This document shows, piece by piece, positions 44,531-52,981 of a stretch of 64,000 nucleotides of DNA. Origin of the DNA: Rufibacter radiotolerans (lineage in GTDB: Bacteria > Bacteroidota > Bacteroidia > Cytophagales > Hymenobacteraceae); assembly GCF_001078055.1 (NCBI RefSeq), contig NZ_CP010777.1:3377001-3441000 (forward strand). The letters run 5' to 3'. The position numbers were made by a program, and so were the translations under genes. The notes below the pieces were generated by a model. The model worked only from the letters and a program-made list of their open reading frames with translations. It was not told the origin of the DNA and did no database searches. Numbering within the stretch: position 1 is the first letter of the stretch; every line of letters begins with the position of its first letter.

Positions 44531-44748
44531 AACACTTCTTCTAAATGGGTAAGAGACATTCACGCTATTATATACGACAGGGCCCTACTGCCCGGATGTA
44601 GGCTTTCCGGCCTTCTTCTGGGCCAGACCAGCCGGCCACGGAACTTAGCCGGAAGGCTTTCTGTTTCTCCTAACAACTAAAGAACCCCGTAAGTTATTGG
44701 ACAAAAGCACTTTTTCATATTAATTATAAAAAAGCGCCGGAAAACCAC

Positions 44749-44756
44749 TACCTTTG
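44749..44756 (+). promoter_or_regulatory. Putative -7 box for typA
   Basis: TACCTTTG followed by CGGGCTGAA, matching TAnnTTTG, 21 bp before the typA ATG. Confidence 0.5.
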
Positions 44757-44777
44757 CGGGCTGAAAACAACCTCTGA

Positions 44778-46577
44778 ATGCAAAGTATCCGCAACATCGC
44801 GATTATTGCCCACGTGGACCACGGTAAGACCACGCTGGTAGACAAAATCATCCACGCCTCAAAAATTTTTGACGCCCACCAACACTTCGACGACCTTATC
44901 CTGGACAACAATGACCTGGAGCGGGAGCGCGGTATCACCATCGTTTCCAAGAACGTATCGGTGCGTTACAACAATGTTAAAATCAACATTATTGATACGC
45001 CTGGTCACGCCGACTTTGGAGGTGAGGTAGAGCGCGTGTTGAAAATGGCCGACGGTGTTCTTTTGTTGGTAGATGCCTTTGAAGGCCCTATGCCACAGAC
45101 CCGTTTCGTGCTTGGTAAAGCTATCCAGTTAGGCCTGAAGCCAATTGTGGTGGTAAACAAAGTGGACAAGGAAAACTGCCGTCCAGACGAGGTACACGAA
45201 ATGGTCTTCGACCTGATGTTCAACCTGGACGCCACCGAAGATCAGTTAGATTTCGTGACCCTGTACGGTTCCAGCAAGCAAGGCTGGATGAGCACAGACT
45301 ACCTGAAACCTACTGATAACATCATCCCTCTTTTAGATGCCATTGTTGACGTCATTCCTCCGGCTCCTTCTGAGCAAGGAACGCCTCAGATGCAGATCAC
45401 TTCTTTGGACTACTCCTCGTTTGTGGGTCGTATTGCCATTGGCCGTGTGAAGCGTGGCACCATCACCGAAGGCGCTAACATGAGCCTTTGCAAGCGTGAC
45501 GGTTCTATCAAGAAAGTAAAAATCAAAGAACTTCAGGTATTTGAAGGCCTGGGTCGCGTGAAAGTAGAATCTGTTTCTGCTGGCGAGATCTGTGCCGTAA
45601 CCGGTATTGAAGGCTTTGAAATTGGCGATACTCTGGCGGATTTTGAGAACCCAGAGCCATTAGAGCGCATCTCTATTGATGAGCCTACCATGAACATGTT
45701 GTTCACCATCAACAACTCTCCTTTCTTCGGGAAAGAGGGCAAGTTTGTAACATCGCGCCACTTACGTGACCGTCTGTTCAAAGAGATGGAGAAAAACCTG
45801 GCTCTGCGTGTTGACGAGACCGATAAAGAAGATACCTTCTTAGTGTACGGACGTGGTATTCTCCATTTGTCTGTACTGATTGAAACCATGCGCCGCGAGG
45901 GCTACGAATTCCAGGTAGGCCAGCCACAGGTTATCTTCAAGGAAATTGACGGCCAGAAAATGGAGCCAATGGAGCACTTGGTGGTTGACGTTCCTGAAGA
46001 ATCTGCCGGTAAGGTGATTGAGTTGGTAACCCAACGTAAAGGTGACCTGACCATCATGGAGCCGAAGGGCGACTTACAGCACTTAGAGTTCAACATTCCT
46101 GCGCGTGGCCTGATTGGTCTGCGTAACAACGTGTTGACTGCTACTGCTGGTGAGGCCATCATGAACCACCGCTTCCAGAGTTATGAGCCTTTCAAAGGCA
46201 CTATCCCGGGTCGTATCAACGGTTCGTTGATCGCGATGGAAACTGGCCCAGGAACGGCTTACTCTATTGACAAACTTCAGGACCGCGGCGTATTCTTCGT
46301 TGATCCGGGTGAAGAGGTGTACATGGGCCAGGTAATTGGAGAGCACTCTCGCCAGAATGACCTGACGGTGAACATCCAGAAAGGAAAGCAGCTGACCAAC
46401 ATGCGTGCTTCCGGCTCTGACAACAACGTGAAGATTGTTCCTAAGAAGCAATTCTCTTTGGAGGAAGGCATGGAGTACATCCAGAAAGATGAGCTTTTGG
46501 AGGTAACGCCTAAGAGCATTAGAATGCGTAAAATCTACTTAGACGAGAACGAGCGCAAGCGCTGGGGAAACAACTAA
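44778..46577 (+). CDS. typA: Translational GTPase TypA/BipA
   Basis: A 599-residue ribosome-associated GTPase of the elongation-factor family involved in ribosome assembly and stress adaptation. G motifs are [19 protein letters not shown] (G1), the effector region [28 protein letters not shown] (G3) and [15 protein letters not shown] (G4). EF-G-like domains III and V follow, and the BipA-specific C-terminal domain (about 485-599) ends [10 protein letters not shown]. It is a single gene with its own -7 box and a strong terminator. Confidence 0.97.
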   Translation: MQSIRNIAIIAHVDHGKTTLVDKIIHASKIFDAHQHFDDLILDNNDLERERGITIVSKNVSVRYNNVKINIIDTPGHADFGGEVERVLKMADGVLLLVDAFEGPMPQTRFVLGKAIQLGLKPIVVVNKVDKENCRPDEVHEMVFDLMFNLDATEDQLDFVTLYGSSKQGWMSTDYLKPTDNIIPLLDAIVDVIPPAPSEQGTPQMQITSLDYSSFVGRIAIGRVKRGTITEGANMSLCKRDGSIKKVKIKELQVFEGLGRVKVESVSAGEICAVTGIEGFEIGDTLADFENPEPLERISIDEPTMNMLFTINNSPFFGKEGKFVTSRHLRDRLFKEMEKNLALRVDETDKEDTFLVYGRGILHLSVLIETMRREGYEFQVGQPQVIFKEIDGQKMEPMEHLVVDVPEESAGKVIELVTQRKGDLTIMEPKGDLQHLEFNIPARGLIGLRNNVLTATAGEAIMNHRFQSYEPFKGTIPGRINGSLIAMETGPGTAYSIDKLQDRGVFFVDPGEEVYMGQVIGEHSRQNDLTVNIQKGKQLTNMRASGSDNNVKIVPKKQFSLEEGMEYIQKDELLEVTPKSIRMRKIYLDENERKRWGNN

Positions 46578-46595
46578 GCAGCCTATTTTATAGAT

Positions 46596-46635
46596 AAAAG
46601 AAGAAGCCCGGCCAAATGGTCGGGCTTCTTCTTTT
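46596..46635. terminator. Bidirectional terminator between typA and the oxidoreductase gene
   Basis: AAAAGAAGAAGCCCG pairs with CGGGCTTCTTCTTTT over 15 bp, with A and T runs on the outer sides. It lies 18 bp after the typA stop, between convergent genes. Confidence 0.9.
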
Positions 46636-46641
46636 ATGGGT

Positions 46642-46677
46642 GTTTTGGAGCTGTTTTTGGCAAAAGGGGCTAGAAAC
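46642..46677. repeat. 36-nt dispersed palindrome, copy 14
   Basis: From GTTTTGGAGCTG to GGGCTAGAAAC, with several mismatches, just after the terminator and before the oxidoreductase stop codon. Confidence 0.6.
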
Positions 46678-46684
46678 GAAATCC

Positions 46685-47758
46685 CTACCCAAAAGCGACT
46701 CTCCTTTTCTCAGCATTGCTCAGCGTAATCAACTCCACCACCCTAATTACATCACGCGCCTGTTCAGGGGTAACGGCCAGCGGGGCTTCCCCCACAATAG
46801 CTTGGTACACGTTTTCATAGAAGCTGCGGTAATGACCGGTTTCACTTTCAATTTTGCCCTGGAAGTGCAGCCCTTTGTGTTCGGTGTTGAGGTGGCCCCA
46901 GATGCTTTCCGGCTCTACGCCCCAATCAGGAGCCAGGTGCGGGAGCAGGCCGTCGTTGAGGGCTTTCTCCTGCACGTCCATGCCGTATTTCAGGAAAGAG
47001 CCTTGGTCGCCATGCAGGGTGTAACGCGGGCTCAGCTCGCGCACCAGCAATCCCGCTGAGAGCGTAACTGTGACTTGATCATAGTAAAGGTGGGCTTCAA
47101 ACTTATCTATCACGGGGCTTTGGGGCCGCTGAATCCGGACATCGGCAGAAATCTCATTGGGCTTCCCGAACAGCACCAGCGCCTGGTCAATTAAATGCGA
47201 ACCCAGGTCAAAGACAATACCGGAGCCGGGCGTGTCTTCCTCTTTCCAGGTGTTGCCTTTTAGGGTGGGCCGGAAGCGGTCGAAATGGGCTTTGTACTCT
47301 ACCAGGTTGCCCAGCATGCCGGTATTTACCACTTTCTGTACCGTCTTGAAATCACTGTCCCAGCGGCGGTTGTGGTATACCGTAAGGATTTTGTTTTGCT
47401 GGCGGGCCAGTTGGATCAGTTCATCGGCTTCCTGGGTGGTGGTGGTAAACGGCTTTTCCACCACCACGTGCTTTCCAGCCAGGAGCGCCTGTTTGGCCAG
47501 GCTGTAGTGCGAGGTGTTAGGCGTGGCCACCACCACCAGGTCAATAGCCGGGTCATTCATAATATCATCGGCCTGCGCAGTGATCTGGGCCTGGGGATAG
47601 CGGCTGTGGGCAATCTGGATGTTTTCTTCCCGAGACTCCCGTATTCTTATCAGTTCTAACCCGTCTACTAACTGAATGAAAGGTCCATGGAAAATGCGGC
47701 CGGCCATCCCGAAGCCAATCAGGCCTACTTTTATTTTATTTGTTGCTGTCTCACGCAT
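46685..47758 (-). CDS. Gfo/Idh/MocA family oxidoreductase
   Basis: A 357-residue NAD(P)-dependent sugar or inositol dehydrogenase-like enzyme. The N-terminal Rossmann domain has IKVGLIGFGMAGRIFHGPFI, followed by VVVATPNTSHYSLAKQALLA and the conserved EKP of HVVVEKPFTTTTQEADEL. The C-terminal alpha/beta domain includes DLGSHLIDQALVLFGKP with the expected Asp/His catalytic residues. The substrate is unknown. ATG 47758 is preferred; fifteen residues further upstream in the frame do not match the family. It converges on typA. Confidence 0.88.
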   Translation of the reverse strand: MRETATNKIKVGLIGFGMAGRIFHGPFIQLVDGLELIRIRESREENIQIAHSRYPQAQITAQADDIMNDPAIDLVVVATPNTSHYSLAKQALLAGKHVVVEKPFTTTTQEADELIQLARQQNKILTVYHNRRWDSDFKTVQKVVNTGMLGNLVEYKAHFDRFRPTLKGNTWKEEDTPGSGIVFDLGSHLIDQALVLFGKPNEISADVRIQRPQSPVIDKFEAHLYYDQVTVTLSAGLLVRELSPRYTLHGDQGSFLKYGMDVQEKALNDGLLPHLAPDWGVEPESIWGHLNTEHKGLHFQGKIESETGHYRSFYENVYQAIVGEAPLAVTPEQARDVIRVVELITLSNAEKRRVAFG

Positions 47759-48084
47759 GCTTATGAATGTATAATATCTACTGATAGCCTGTTCCCAGAT
47801 CAAACATACGGCAAAAGCTTCTCTCTTCTACCCGCCACTTTCCTGGGGTTTAAAAATGGCAGTATTTATAGTGAGACCGCCCCGTATTTATACCAAAATT
47901 TTGTACAAAATACCCACTCCCGATTTGTGGAATTACCTAACCCAAACTTTTGATTAGTGCCTTTCTATACTCATAATCAGGTATTTTTAGAAATTTCATG
48001 GGCAAAAGGGCAACAATCTGCCCAAATAAAGTAGACATCTCTGGATAATTTATATCTTTGTACATATTATAATTATCAACAGTA
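47759..48084 (+). other. Divergent spacer upstream of the oxidoreductase and cold-shock genes
   Basis: No gene is supported in this AT-rich region. It carries the cold-shock promoter near its right end. Confidence 0.5.
48053..48060 (+). promoter_or_regulatory. Putative -7 box for the cold-shock gene
   Basis: TATCTTTG matches TAnnTTTG, 24 bp before the ATG. No TTTG -33 element at the ideal spacing is visible. Confidence 0.5.
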
Positions 48085-48276
48085 ATGAAAAACGGTAAAG
48101 TAAAATTCTTCAATGATTCCAAAGGTTTTGGCTTCATTAAAGACGCAGAATCCAATGAGGAGTATTTCGTACACGTGTCTAACCTAGTGGACGAAATCAG
48201 AGAAAATGATGATGTAACTTTTGAGCTGAAAGAAGGCCGCAAAGGTTTGAACGCTGTAAATGTGAAACTTGCTTAA
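48085..48276 (+). CDS. Cold-shock domain protein
   Basis: A 63-residue CspA-type protein: a single OB-fold cold-shock domain that binds single-stranded RNA and DNA and melts mRNA structure. RNP1 is visible as KGFGFIKD and RNP2 as EYFVHVSNL; the start MKNGKVKFFNDS and the end NAVNVKLA are standard. It is a few residues shorter than E. coli CspA. It is a monocistronic gene with its own promoter and a compact terminator. Confidence 0.95.
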   Translation: MKNGKVKFFNDSKGFGFIKDAESNEEYFVHVSNLVDEIRENDDVTFELKEGRKGLNAVNVKLA

Positions 48277-48299
48277 GTTTTAATATATATCAGTTCTCT

Positions 48300-48331
48300 A
48301 AAAGGGCCTCACCATCGTGAGGCCCTTTTTT
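48300..48331 (+). terminator. Intrinsic terminator of the cold-shock gene
   Basis: AAAGGGCCTCAC pairs with GTGAGGCCCTTT around a 4-nt loop and is followed by a T run. Confidence 0.92.
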
Positions 48332-48579
48332 ATTCCATTTGGTTCCCTGCTTGCCTGTCTTATGCCCTGCTCCTCCGCCCACTTCATGCAGCCCCCAGTA
48401 GTAAGGGAAGCGGCGCAGAAAGGTCAGTTTTTTTTACAGTATCTGGCGTAAAACTCGTCCAACTTACCGCTTCTTTCAGTAGATTACATAATGAAAGCTG
48501 TACTACTGGTTTAAAGGAGTTTCGTTCCTTTTTGTAGTGCCCACTTTCATTAGCCTGATTTCTTTACCTTTTATTTTTC
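48332..48579 (+). other. Non-coding spacer before the deacetylase gene
   Basis: No gene is seen. A near-consensus TACCTTTT lies about 15 bp before the deacetylase ATG and may be its -7 element. Confidence 0.4.
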
Positions 48580-49491
48580 ATGCGTCCGTTTAACATCCTT
48601 TTTCCCTCTTTGCTGCTGTCTGCCGGCATCGGCTTTTTCTCCTGTTCTAAGCCAGATGCTAAGAAGGAGGCAGGTTCTGCCGCCTCGGTGGCGCCTATTG
48701 TCAACACCGCCAGCCAAACCGTTCCGGCTGCCCCGCAGACTACCGCCCAGGCAACCGAGACTGCTTCTCCGGCCGCTGAGAGTAAGTCTGCCACTGCCGC
48801 TACCATTCTTGCCAGGCCGCAGGTACCAATTCTGTGCTACCACCAGATACGCGAGTGGAAAGCGAGCGACGGCAAGGTAGGCAAAGACTACATTGTGAAG
48901 GTTACTGAGTTTAAGGCCCAGATGAAGATGCTGGCCGACAGCGGGTACCATACTATTCTGCCCGACCAGCTGCAGGACTACCTCACCAAAGGTACGCCCC
49001 TGCCCTCTAAACCCATCATGCTCACCTTTGATGACACCAAACTGGACCAATACACCGTGGCCAAGCCCGAGCTGGAGAAGTACGGTTTCAAGGGCGTGTT
49101 CTTCATCATGACCGTTTCCATCGGTCGGCCTAACTACATGACTAAGGCACAGATCAAAGAATTGTCTGATGCCGGGCACGTGATTGGCTCACACACCTAT
49201 GATCACCATAATGTAAAGAAATACCAGGGCCAGGACTGGGTGACCCAGATTGAGAAACCCACCAAGCAGTTGGAGGCCATCACGGGCAAACCTATTAAGT
49301 ACTTCGCCTACCCATTCGGTCTCTGGAATCCAGAGGCGATCCCAGAGCTGAAAAAACGTGGTTTTGACGCCGCCTATATCCTTGCCACCAAGCGTGACCC
49401 TAATGACCCGTTGTATACTATTAGACGAATTATCGCTAGCGGCTACTGGAGTTCCAAAGGGCTGCACAATAGCATCAAGAATAGCTTTTAA
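48580..49491 (+). CDS. Polysaccharide deacetylase family lipoprotein
   Basis: A 303-residue NodB-type carbohydrate esterase. A lipoprotein signal (LLLSAGIGFFSC, Cys22) is followed by an Ala/Thr/Pro-rich linker (about 25-75) and then the catalytic domain with motif 1 MLTFDDTKLDQ (metal-binding and catalytic Asp), motif 2 IGSHTYDHHN (H-x3-H metal ligands) and motif 3 YFAYPFGLWNPEA. Such enzymes remove N-acetyl groups from peptidoglycan or exopolysaccharide. The surface anchor and linker suggest action in the periplasm or outside. The substrate is unknown. Confidence 0.88.
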   Translation: MRPFNILFPSLLLSAGIGFFSCSKPDAKKEAGSAASVAPIVNTASQTVPAAPQTTAQATETASPAAESKSATAATILARPQVPILCYHQIREWKASDGKVGKDYIVKVTEFKAQMKMLADSGYHTILPDQLQDYLTKGTPLPSKPIMLTFDDTKLDQYTVAKPELEKYGFKGVFFIMTVSIGRPNYMTKAQIKELSDAGHVIGSHTYDHHNVKKYQGQDWVTQIEKPTKQLEAITGKPIKYFAYPFGLWNPEAIPELKKRGFDAAYILATKRDPNDPLYTIRRIIASGYWSSKGLHNSIKNSF

Positions 49492-49574
49492 GTAGTGTAG
49501 TGGCAATCACTGTTGATTGCTTAGACAAGGCAAATATGAATGGGCAGCCATAAAGGATTGCCCTATAAACCAGA

Positions 49575-49618
49575 AAGCGTTTCGGGGCTGTTTTTGTTAA
49601 AACAGCCCCGAAACGCTT
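49575..49618. repeat. 36-nt dispersed palindrome, copy 15, within a longer stem
   Basis: The core is 49579-49614, with perfectly complementary arms GTTTCGGGGCTGTTTT and AAAACAGCCCCGAAAC around TGTT. The stem continues outward as AAGC/GCTT. It lies about 85 bp 3' of the deacetylase gene. Confidence 0.85.
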
Positions 49619-49704
49619 CTTCTTTTAATAGCCATTGATCCAGGCCCAAGTGTCTGCCTGGACTCGCCTGTATATCGGTTTCTACTTCTTCTGTTTCACT
49701 TTAT

Positions 49705-49795
49705 TTGTCATCCTGGAAGGATCTTGCGGGCGAACGGAAGTAGCATGTATTCAATGATATTACCGTTCGTTACCGAGATCCTTCCAAAATGACAA
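49705..49795. repeat. 90-bp inverted repeat, copy 4
   Basis: The outer arms TTGTCATCCTGGAAGGATC and GATCCTTCCAAAATGACAA enclose an inner pair GCGAACGG/CCGTTCG. A separate half-arm (GGGTCCTTTCAGGATGACAA) follows at 49808-49827. Confidence 0.8.
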
Positions 49796-49872
49796 CAGAT
49801 AAGGAAGGGTCCTTTCAGGATGACAATTTGTTTAAGGAATCATCTGACTTCCTAAAAACGAACAACCAATAA

Positions 49873-51042
49873 CTAGCACTTCTCCAACGCCTGCAGAATA
49901 TCATTCAGAATATCATCCACATACTCCAAGCCTACGGAGATCCTAATCAAACCGGGAGTAATACCTACGGCTTGGCGTTCTTGCTCAGTGAGTTTGGCGT
50001 GGGTGGTGCTGGCGGGGTGTGAGGCAATGCTGCGGGTATCGCCTAGGTTGGCGGTAAGCGACATCAGTTTGAGGCTGTCCAGGAACTTTCGCCCACTATC
50101 CAGCCCGCCTTTCAGCTCAAAGCAGAACAGTCCGCCGCCGTTTTTCATCTGCTTTCTGGCAATCTCCATTTTGGGGTGCGAGGGCAGGAACGGGTATTTC
50201 ACGCTGGCCAGTTTGGGGTGGTTTTGCAGTTTGGTGGCAATGGCCAGGGCGTTGGCCGCGTGGCGTTCCATGCGCACATCCAACGTCTCCAGACTTTTGC
50301 TCAGCACCCAGGCGTTGAACGGCGACAAGGCTGGGCCCGAGCTTCGGCAGAACAGGAAAATCTCTTTGATCAACTCCTTCTTACCCACTACCACGCCACC
50401 TAGCACGCGCCCCTGGCCGTCAATCCATTTGGTAGCCGAGTGCACCACCAGATCAGCTCCGAACTCAATGGGCCGCTGGTTCACTGGCGTGGCAAAGCAG
50501 TTGTCTACGTTAAGGATGATGTTGTGCTTTTTGGTGAGCTTGCCAATCACTTCCAGGTCCAGAATATCCAGGCCGGGGTTGGTAGGCGTTTCAATGTAGA
50601 GCATCTTGGTGTTGGGCCTGATGGCGGCTTCCCACTCCTCGGGGTTGTCAGCGGACACATAGCTATACTCAATGCCGTACTTGGGCAGGTATTTGGTAAT
50701 GATAGTATGGGTACTCCCGAAGATGGAATTACAGGCCAACAGATGGTCGCCGGCTTTCAAAAGGGCCATAAACGAGGCAAACACCGCACTCATGCCAGAG
50801 GCCGTGGAATGACCCGCCTCCGCTCCTTCCAGCACGCACATCTTGTCTGTGAACTCCTGCACCGTGGGGTTGCTGAACCGGCTGTAGATGTTATCATCCG
50901 TCTCATCGGCGAAGGCAGCGCGCATGTCCTCGGCGTTGTCAAATAGAAAGCTGCTGGTCAGGAACATGGGCGTGGAGTGCTCCATCTCATTGGTGCGTTC
51001 TGTCTGCAGCCTGATGGCCTGGGTAAGTGGGTGGTATTCCAT
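49873..51042 (-). CDS. metZ: O-succinyl/O-acetylhomoserine sulfhydrylase-type trans-sulfuration enzyme
   Basis: A 389-residue PLP enzyme of the Cys/Met metabolism family. Motifs are SSFLFDNAEDMRAAFADETD, NIYSRFSNPTVQEFTDKM, AGHSTASGMSAVFASFMALL, YIETPTNPGLDILDLEVIGK and the Schiff-base lysine in LVVHSATKWIDGQGRVLGG. The FDNAEDMRAAF start and the GQGRVLGG segment are characteristic of MetZ, which makes homocysteine directly from an acylhomoserine and sulfide. Linkage with metX two genes away supports O-acetylhomoserine as substrate and ties it to the sulfide made by the cys genes further right. Confidence 0.88.
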   Translation of the reverse strand: MEYHPLTQAIRLQTERTNEMEHSTPMFLTSSFLFDNAEDMRAAFADETDDNIYSRFSNPTVQEFTDKMCVLEGAEAGHSTASGMSAVFASFMALLKAGDHLLACNSIFGSTHTIITKYLPKYGIEYSYVSADNPEEWEAAIRPNTKMLYIETPTNPGLDILDLEVIGKLTKKHNIILNVDNCFATPVNQRPIEFGADLVVHSATKWIDGQGRVLGGVVVGKKELIKEIFLFCRSSGPALSPFNAWVLSKSLETLDVRMERHAANALAIATKLQNHPKLASVKYPFLPSHPKMEIARKQMKNGGGLFCFELKGGLDSGRKFLDSLKLMSLTANLGDTRSIASHPASTTHAKLTEQERQAVGITPGLIRISVGLEYVDDILNDILQALEKC

Positions 51043-51184
51043 TTGGTTAATGTGCTAATTGGGTATCACGTATCAAGTAGCAAGACACATGATTTTCTTG
51101 AGGATGAAATTTTATGTTTTCTAAGACTTCCCCTTGAGGAGGTGTTTACAACTTCAGAGGTTATTATTCCTGATTCTTCCTCCT

Positions 51185-51220
51185 GTTTTGGGCCTGTTTT
51201 TCTTGAAACAGGCCCAAAAC
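51185..51220. repeat. 36-nt dispersed palindrome, copy 16
   Basis: From GTTTTGGGCCTGTTTT to GGCCCAAAAC, close to consensus, between osmC and metZ. Confidence 0.8.
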
Positions 51221-51261
51221 ACCATTCTGTTCTCATCTCAGGACTCAGGACACAGAACTCG

Positions 51262-51684
51262 TTACGCAGTAACCTTCACTTCCCAGGTAATCTCCGCCCC
51301 GGCTCTACGCAACGTCTCGGCTACGGAGCAGTATTTTTTCATGGAGAGTTCGCAGGCGCGCTCGGCTTTGGTTTGGTCAATGTCGCCTTGCAGGTCAAAG
51401 ATTACGTGAATGGTTTTCCAGAGCGACGGTTCTTTGCCGGCTTCGCGCTCGCCAGAGATATCCATTTTAAACGCGGTCACGGTCTGCCGCTGCTTCTTCA
51501 GGATCATAACCACGTCTATGCCGCTGCAACCGCCTAGGGCCATCAGGAGCATCTGCATGGGCCGTACGCCGTAGTCCTGTCCGCCGCCTTCCCGGCTGGT
51601 ATCGGTGCCAATTACGTGGCCGTTTGCGTCTTTGGCATCAAAACCATAGTCGCCGGCTACCCGGTTCATCTCAATTCTTATCAT
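51262..51684 (-). CDS. OsmC family protein
   Basis: A 140-residue OsmC/Ohr-type protein. The conserved RPMQMLLMALGGCSGIDVVM carries the first redox Cys and a second lies in MKKYCSVAETLRRA; together they form the thiol peroxidase pair of the family. OsmC proteins reduce organic hydroperoxides; the YhfA-like subgroup has an unclear role. ATG 51684 is used, since a further 39 codons upstream run into the divergent metX promoter region. It lies between metZ on the same strand and metX on the other strand, a recurrent neighbourhood. Confidence 0.87.
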   Translation of the reverse strand: MIRIEMNRVAGDYGFDAKDANGHVIGTDTSREGGGQDYGVRPMQMLLMALGGCSGIDVVMILKKQRQTVTAFKMDISGEREAGKEPSLWKTIHVIFDLQGDIDQTKAERACELSMKKYCSVAETLRRAGAEITWEVKVTA

Positions 51685-51740
51685 ATTTATTACGGTTTTA
51701 AACCTGTAGCTATTTACTTTGTAAAAGTTAAAGGTACTAC

Positions 51741-52796
51741 ATGAATTATTTTCAATACAACCAGCCTTTTGAATTAGAAGGCGGGCAAACGCTTCCAGCA
51801 CTCACCATCGCTTACCACACCTTTGGTACCCTCAACGCAAAGAAAAGCAATGTGGTCTGGATTTGCCATGCCCTTACCGCTAATTCAAACCCGCTGGATT
51901 GGTGGGACGGAATTGTGGGCGAAAATAAAGTCATTGACCCGACCAGGCACTTCATTGTCTGCGCCAACATACTGGGCTCCTGTTACGGCACCACCGGCCC
52001 TTTGAGCATAAACCCTGAGACGCAGCAGCCTTATTACAATACCTTCCCGCAGATAACCATCAGAGATATGGTGAAAGCGCATACGTTGTTGCGCGAACAT
52101 TTGGGACTGGAGAAAATCCATATTCTAGGAGGCGGCAGCTGTGGCGGCTATCAGGTTCTGGAATGGGCCTTGACCGAACCTGATGTGGCAGAGAACCTCT
52201 TCCTGTTGGCTACCTCCGCTGCCGAAAGCACCTGGGGCATTGGCATTCACACCACCCAGCGCCTGATGCTGGAAGCCGATGGCACTTGGGGCCAACCTAC
52301 CCCGGAGGCCGGCAGCAAAGGCCTGAAAGCGGCCCGCGCCCTGGGCATCCTCACTTACCGAAATTACCAAATACTGGCCCAAAACCAAACCGACCCAGAC
52401 CCCGAGAAACTGGACAACTACCGTGTGTCTTCGTACCTAAATTATCAGGGTGATAAACTGGTAGCCCGCTTCAACGCCTACAGCTACTGGTTCCTCACCA
52501 AGTCCCTGGACAGCCACAATATCTCGCGTGGGCGCGGCGGCCATCTAGAGACCGTGCTGGCCGGCATTCTGCAAAAGACCCTCATCATTGGCATTAGTAG
52601 TGATATCCTGTGCCCCGTACAACAACAGCAGTTCCTGGCCCGCCACCTGCCTTACGCCACCTACGTAGAGATTGACTCCAACTACGGCCATGACGGTTTC
52701 ATCATTGAAGGCGAAAAAATCTCGCACCATTTCTCCCACTGGCTAGCCGAAGTGGAAAAGCAGGACCCCGTTTCCGGCTCCATGCAGCAGGTGTAG
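51741..52796 (+). CDS. metX: Homoserine O-acetyltransferase
   Basis: A 351-residue alpha/beta-hydrolase-fold acyltransferase that makes O-acetylhomoserine from homoserine and acetyl-CoA, the first committed step of methionine synthesis. Visible are VVWICHALTANSNPLDWWDG, CANILGSCYGTTGPLSINPE, the nucleophile elbow LGGGSCGGYQVLEWAL (Ser), the acid region ISSDILCPVQQQQFLARHLP, and the His in SNYGHDGFIIEGE. It is divergent from osmC-metZ across a 56-bp spacer. Acetyl- and succinyl-specific family members are hard to separate by eye, so substrate choice rests on family size and context. Confidence 0.92.
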   Translation: MNYFQYNQPFELEGGQTLPALTIAYHTFGTLNAKKSNVVWICHALTANSNPLDWWDGIVGENKVIDPTRHFIVCANILGSCYGTTGPLSINPETQQPYYNTFPQITIRDMVKAHTLLREHLGLEKIHILGGGSCGGYQVLEWALTEPDVAENLFLLATSAAESTWGIGIHTTQRLMLEADGTWGQPTPEAGSKGLKAARALGILTYRNYQILAQNQTDPDPEKLDNYRVSSYLNYQGDKLVARFNAYSYWFLTKSLDSHNISRGRGGHLETVLAGILQKTLIIGISSDILCPVQQQQFLARHLPYATYVEIDSNYGHDGFIIEGEKISHHFSHWLAEVEKQDPVSGSMQQV

Positions 52797-52833
52797 TTTA
52801 GCAAGAATTTCGACAGGGGTTCTACACAGCAGA

Positions 52834-52860
52834 CTCCCCCTTTGAAGGGGGCAGGAGGAT
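52834..52860. repeat. CCCCCTTTGAAGGGGG-type short palindrome, copy 1
   Basis: CCCCCTTTGAAGGGGG followed by CAGGAGGAT, 3' of metX. Related copies lie at 56561-56590 and 56672-56700. Confidence 0.6.
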
Positions 52861-52900
52861 GTTTACATAGGAGAGAAAACAGCAAAAGAAGGAAATGCGC

Positions 52901-52926
52901 TCGGACAGGTCAAGCCCTGTCCCTAC
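52901..52926 (-). repeat. 26-nt dispersed repeat, third copy
   Basis: Identical over 26 nt to the copy at 382-407 and the reverse complement of 258-283. Here it stands alone. Confidence 0.8.
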
Positions 52927-52945
52927 GGCAAAAGGGCATAATTCT

Positions 52946-52981
52946 GTTTTAGGCCTGTTTTCCGGAAAACAGGCTTAAAAT
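52946..52981. repeat. 36-nt dispersed palindrome, copy 17
   Basis: From GTTTTAGGCCTGTTTT to GGCTTAAAAT. It overlaps the last codons and stop of the minus-strand fusion gene at 52975. Confidence 0.8.

Larger units (their letters stand above)
49492..49872. other. Repeat-filled spacer
   Basis: No gene is supported. It contains the 36-nt palindrome copy 15, the 90-bp inverted repeat copy 4 and an extra half-arm of that repeat at 49808-49827. Confidence 0.6.

Noticed and set aside
44580..44680. An RNA gene suggested by the GC-rich inverted segment upstream of msrB
   Set aside because: The repeats CCGGC/GCCGG give only an irregular hairpin with no known RNA family pattern or promoter and terminator pair.
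51043..51261. A SAM riboswitch or methionine leader upstream of metZ
   Set aside because: No S-box-like set of helices and no Met- or Cys-rich small ORF was found; only a palindrome copy and word repeats are there.
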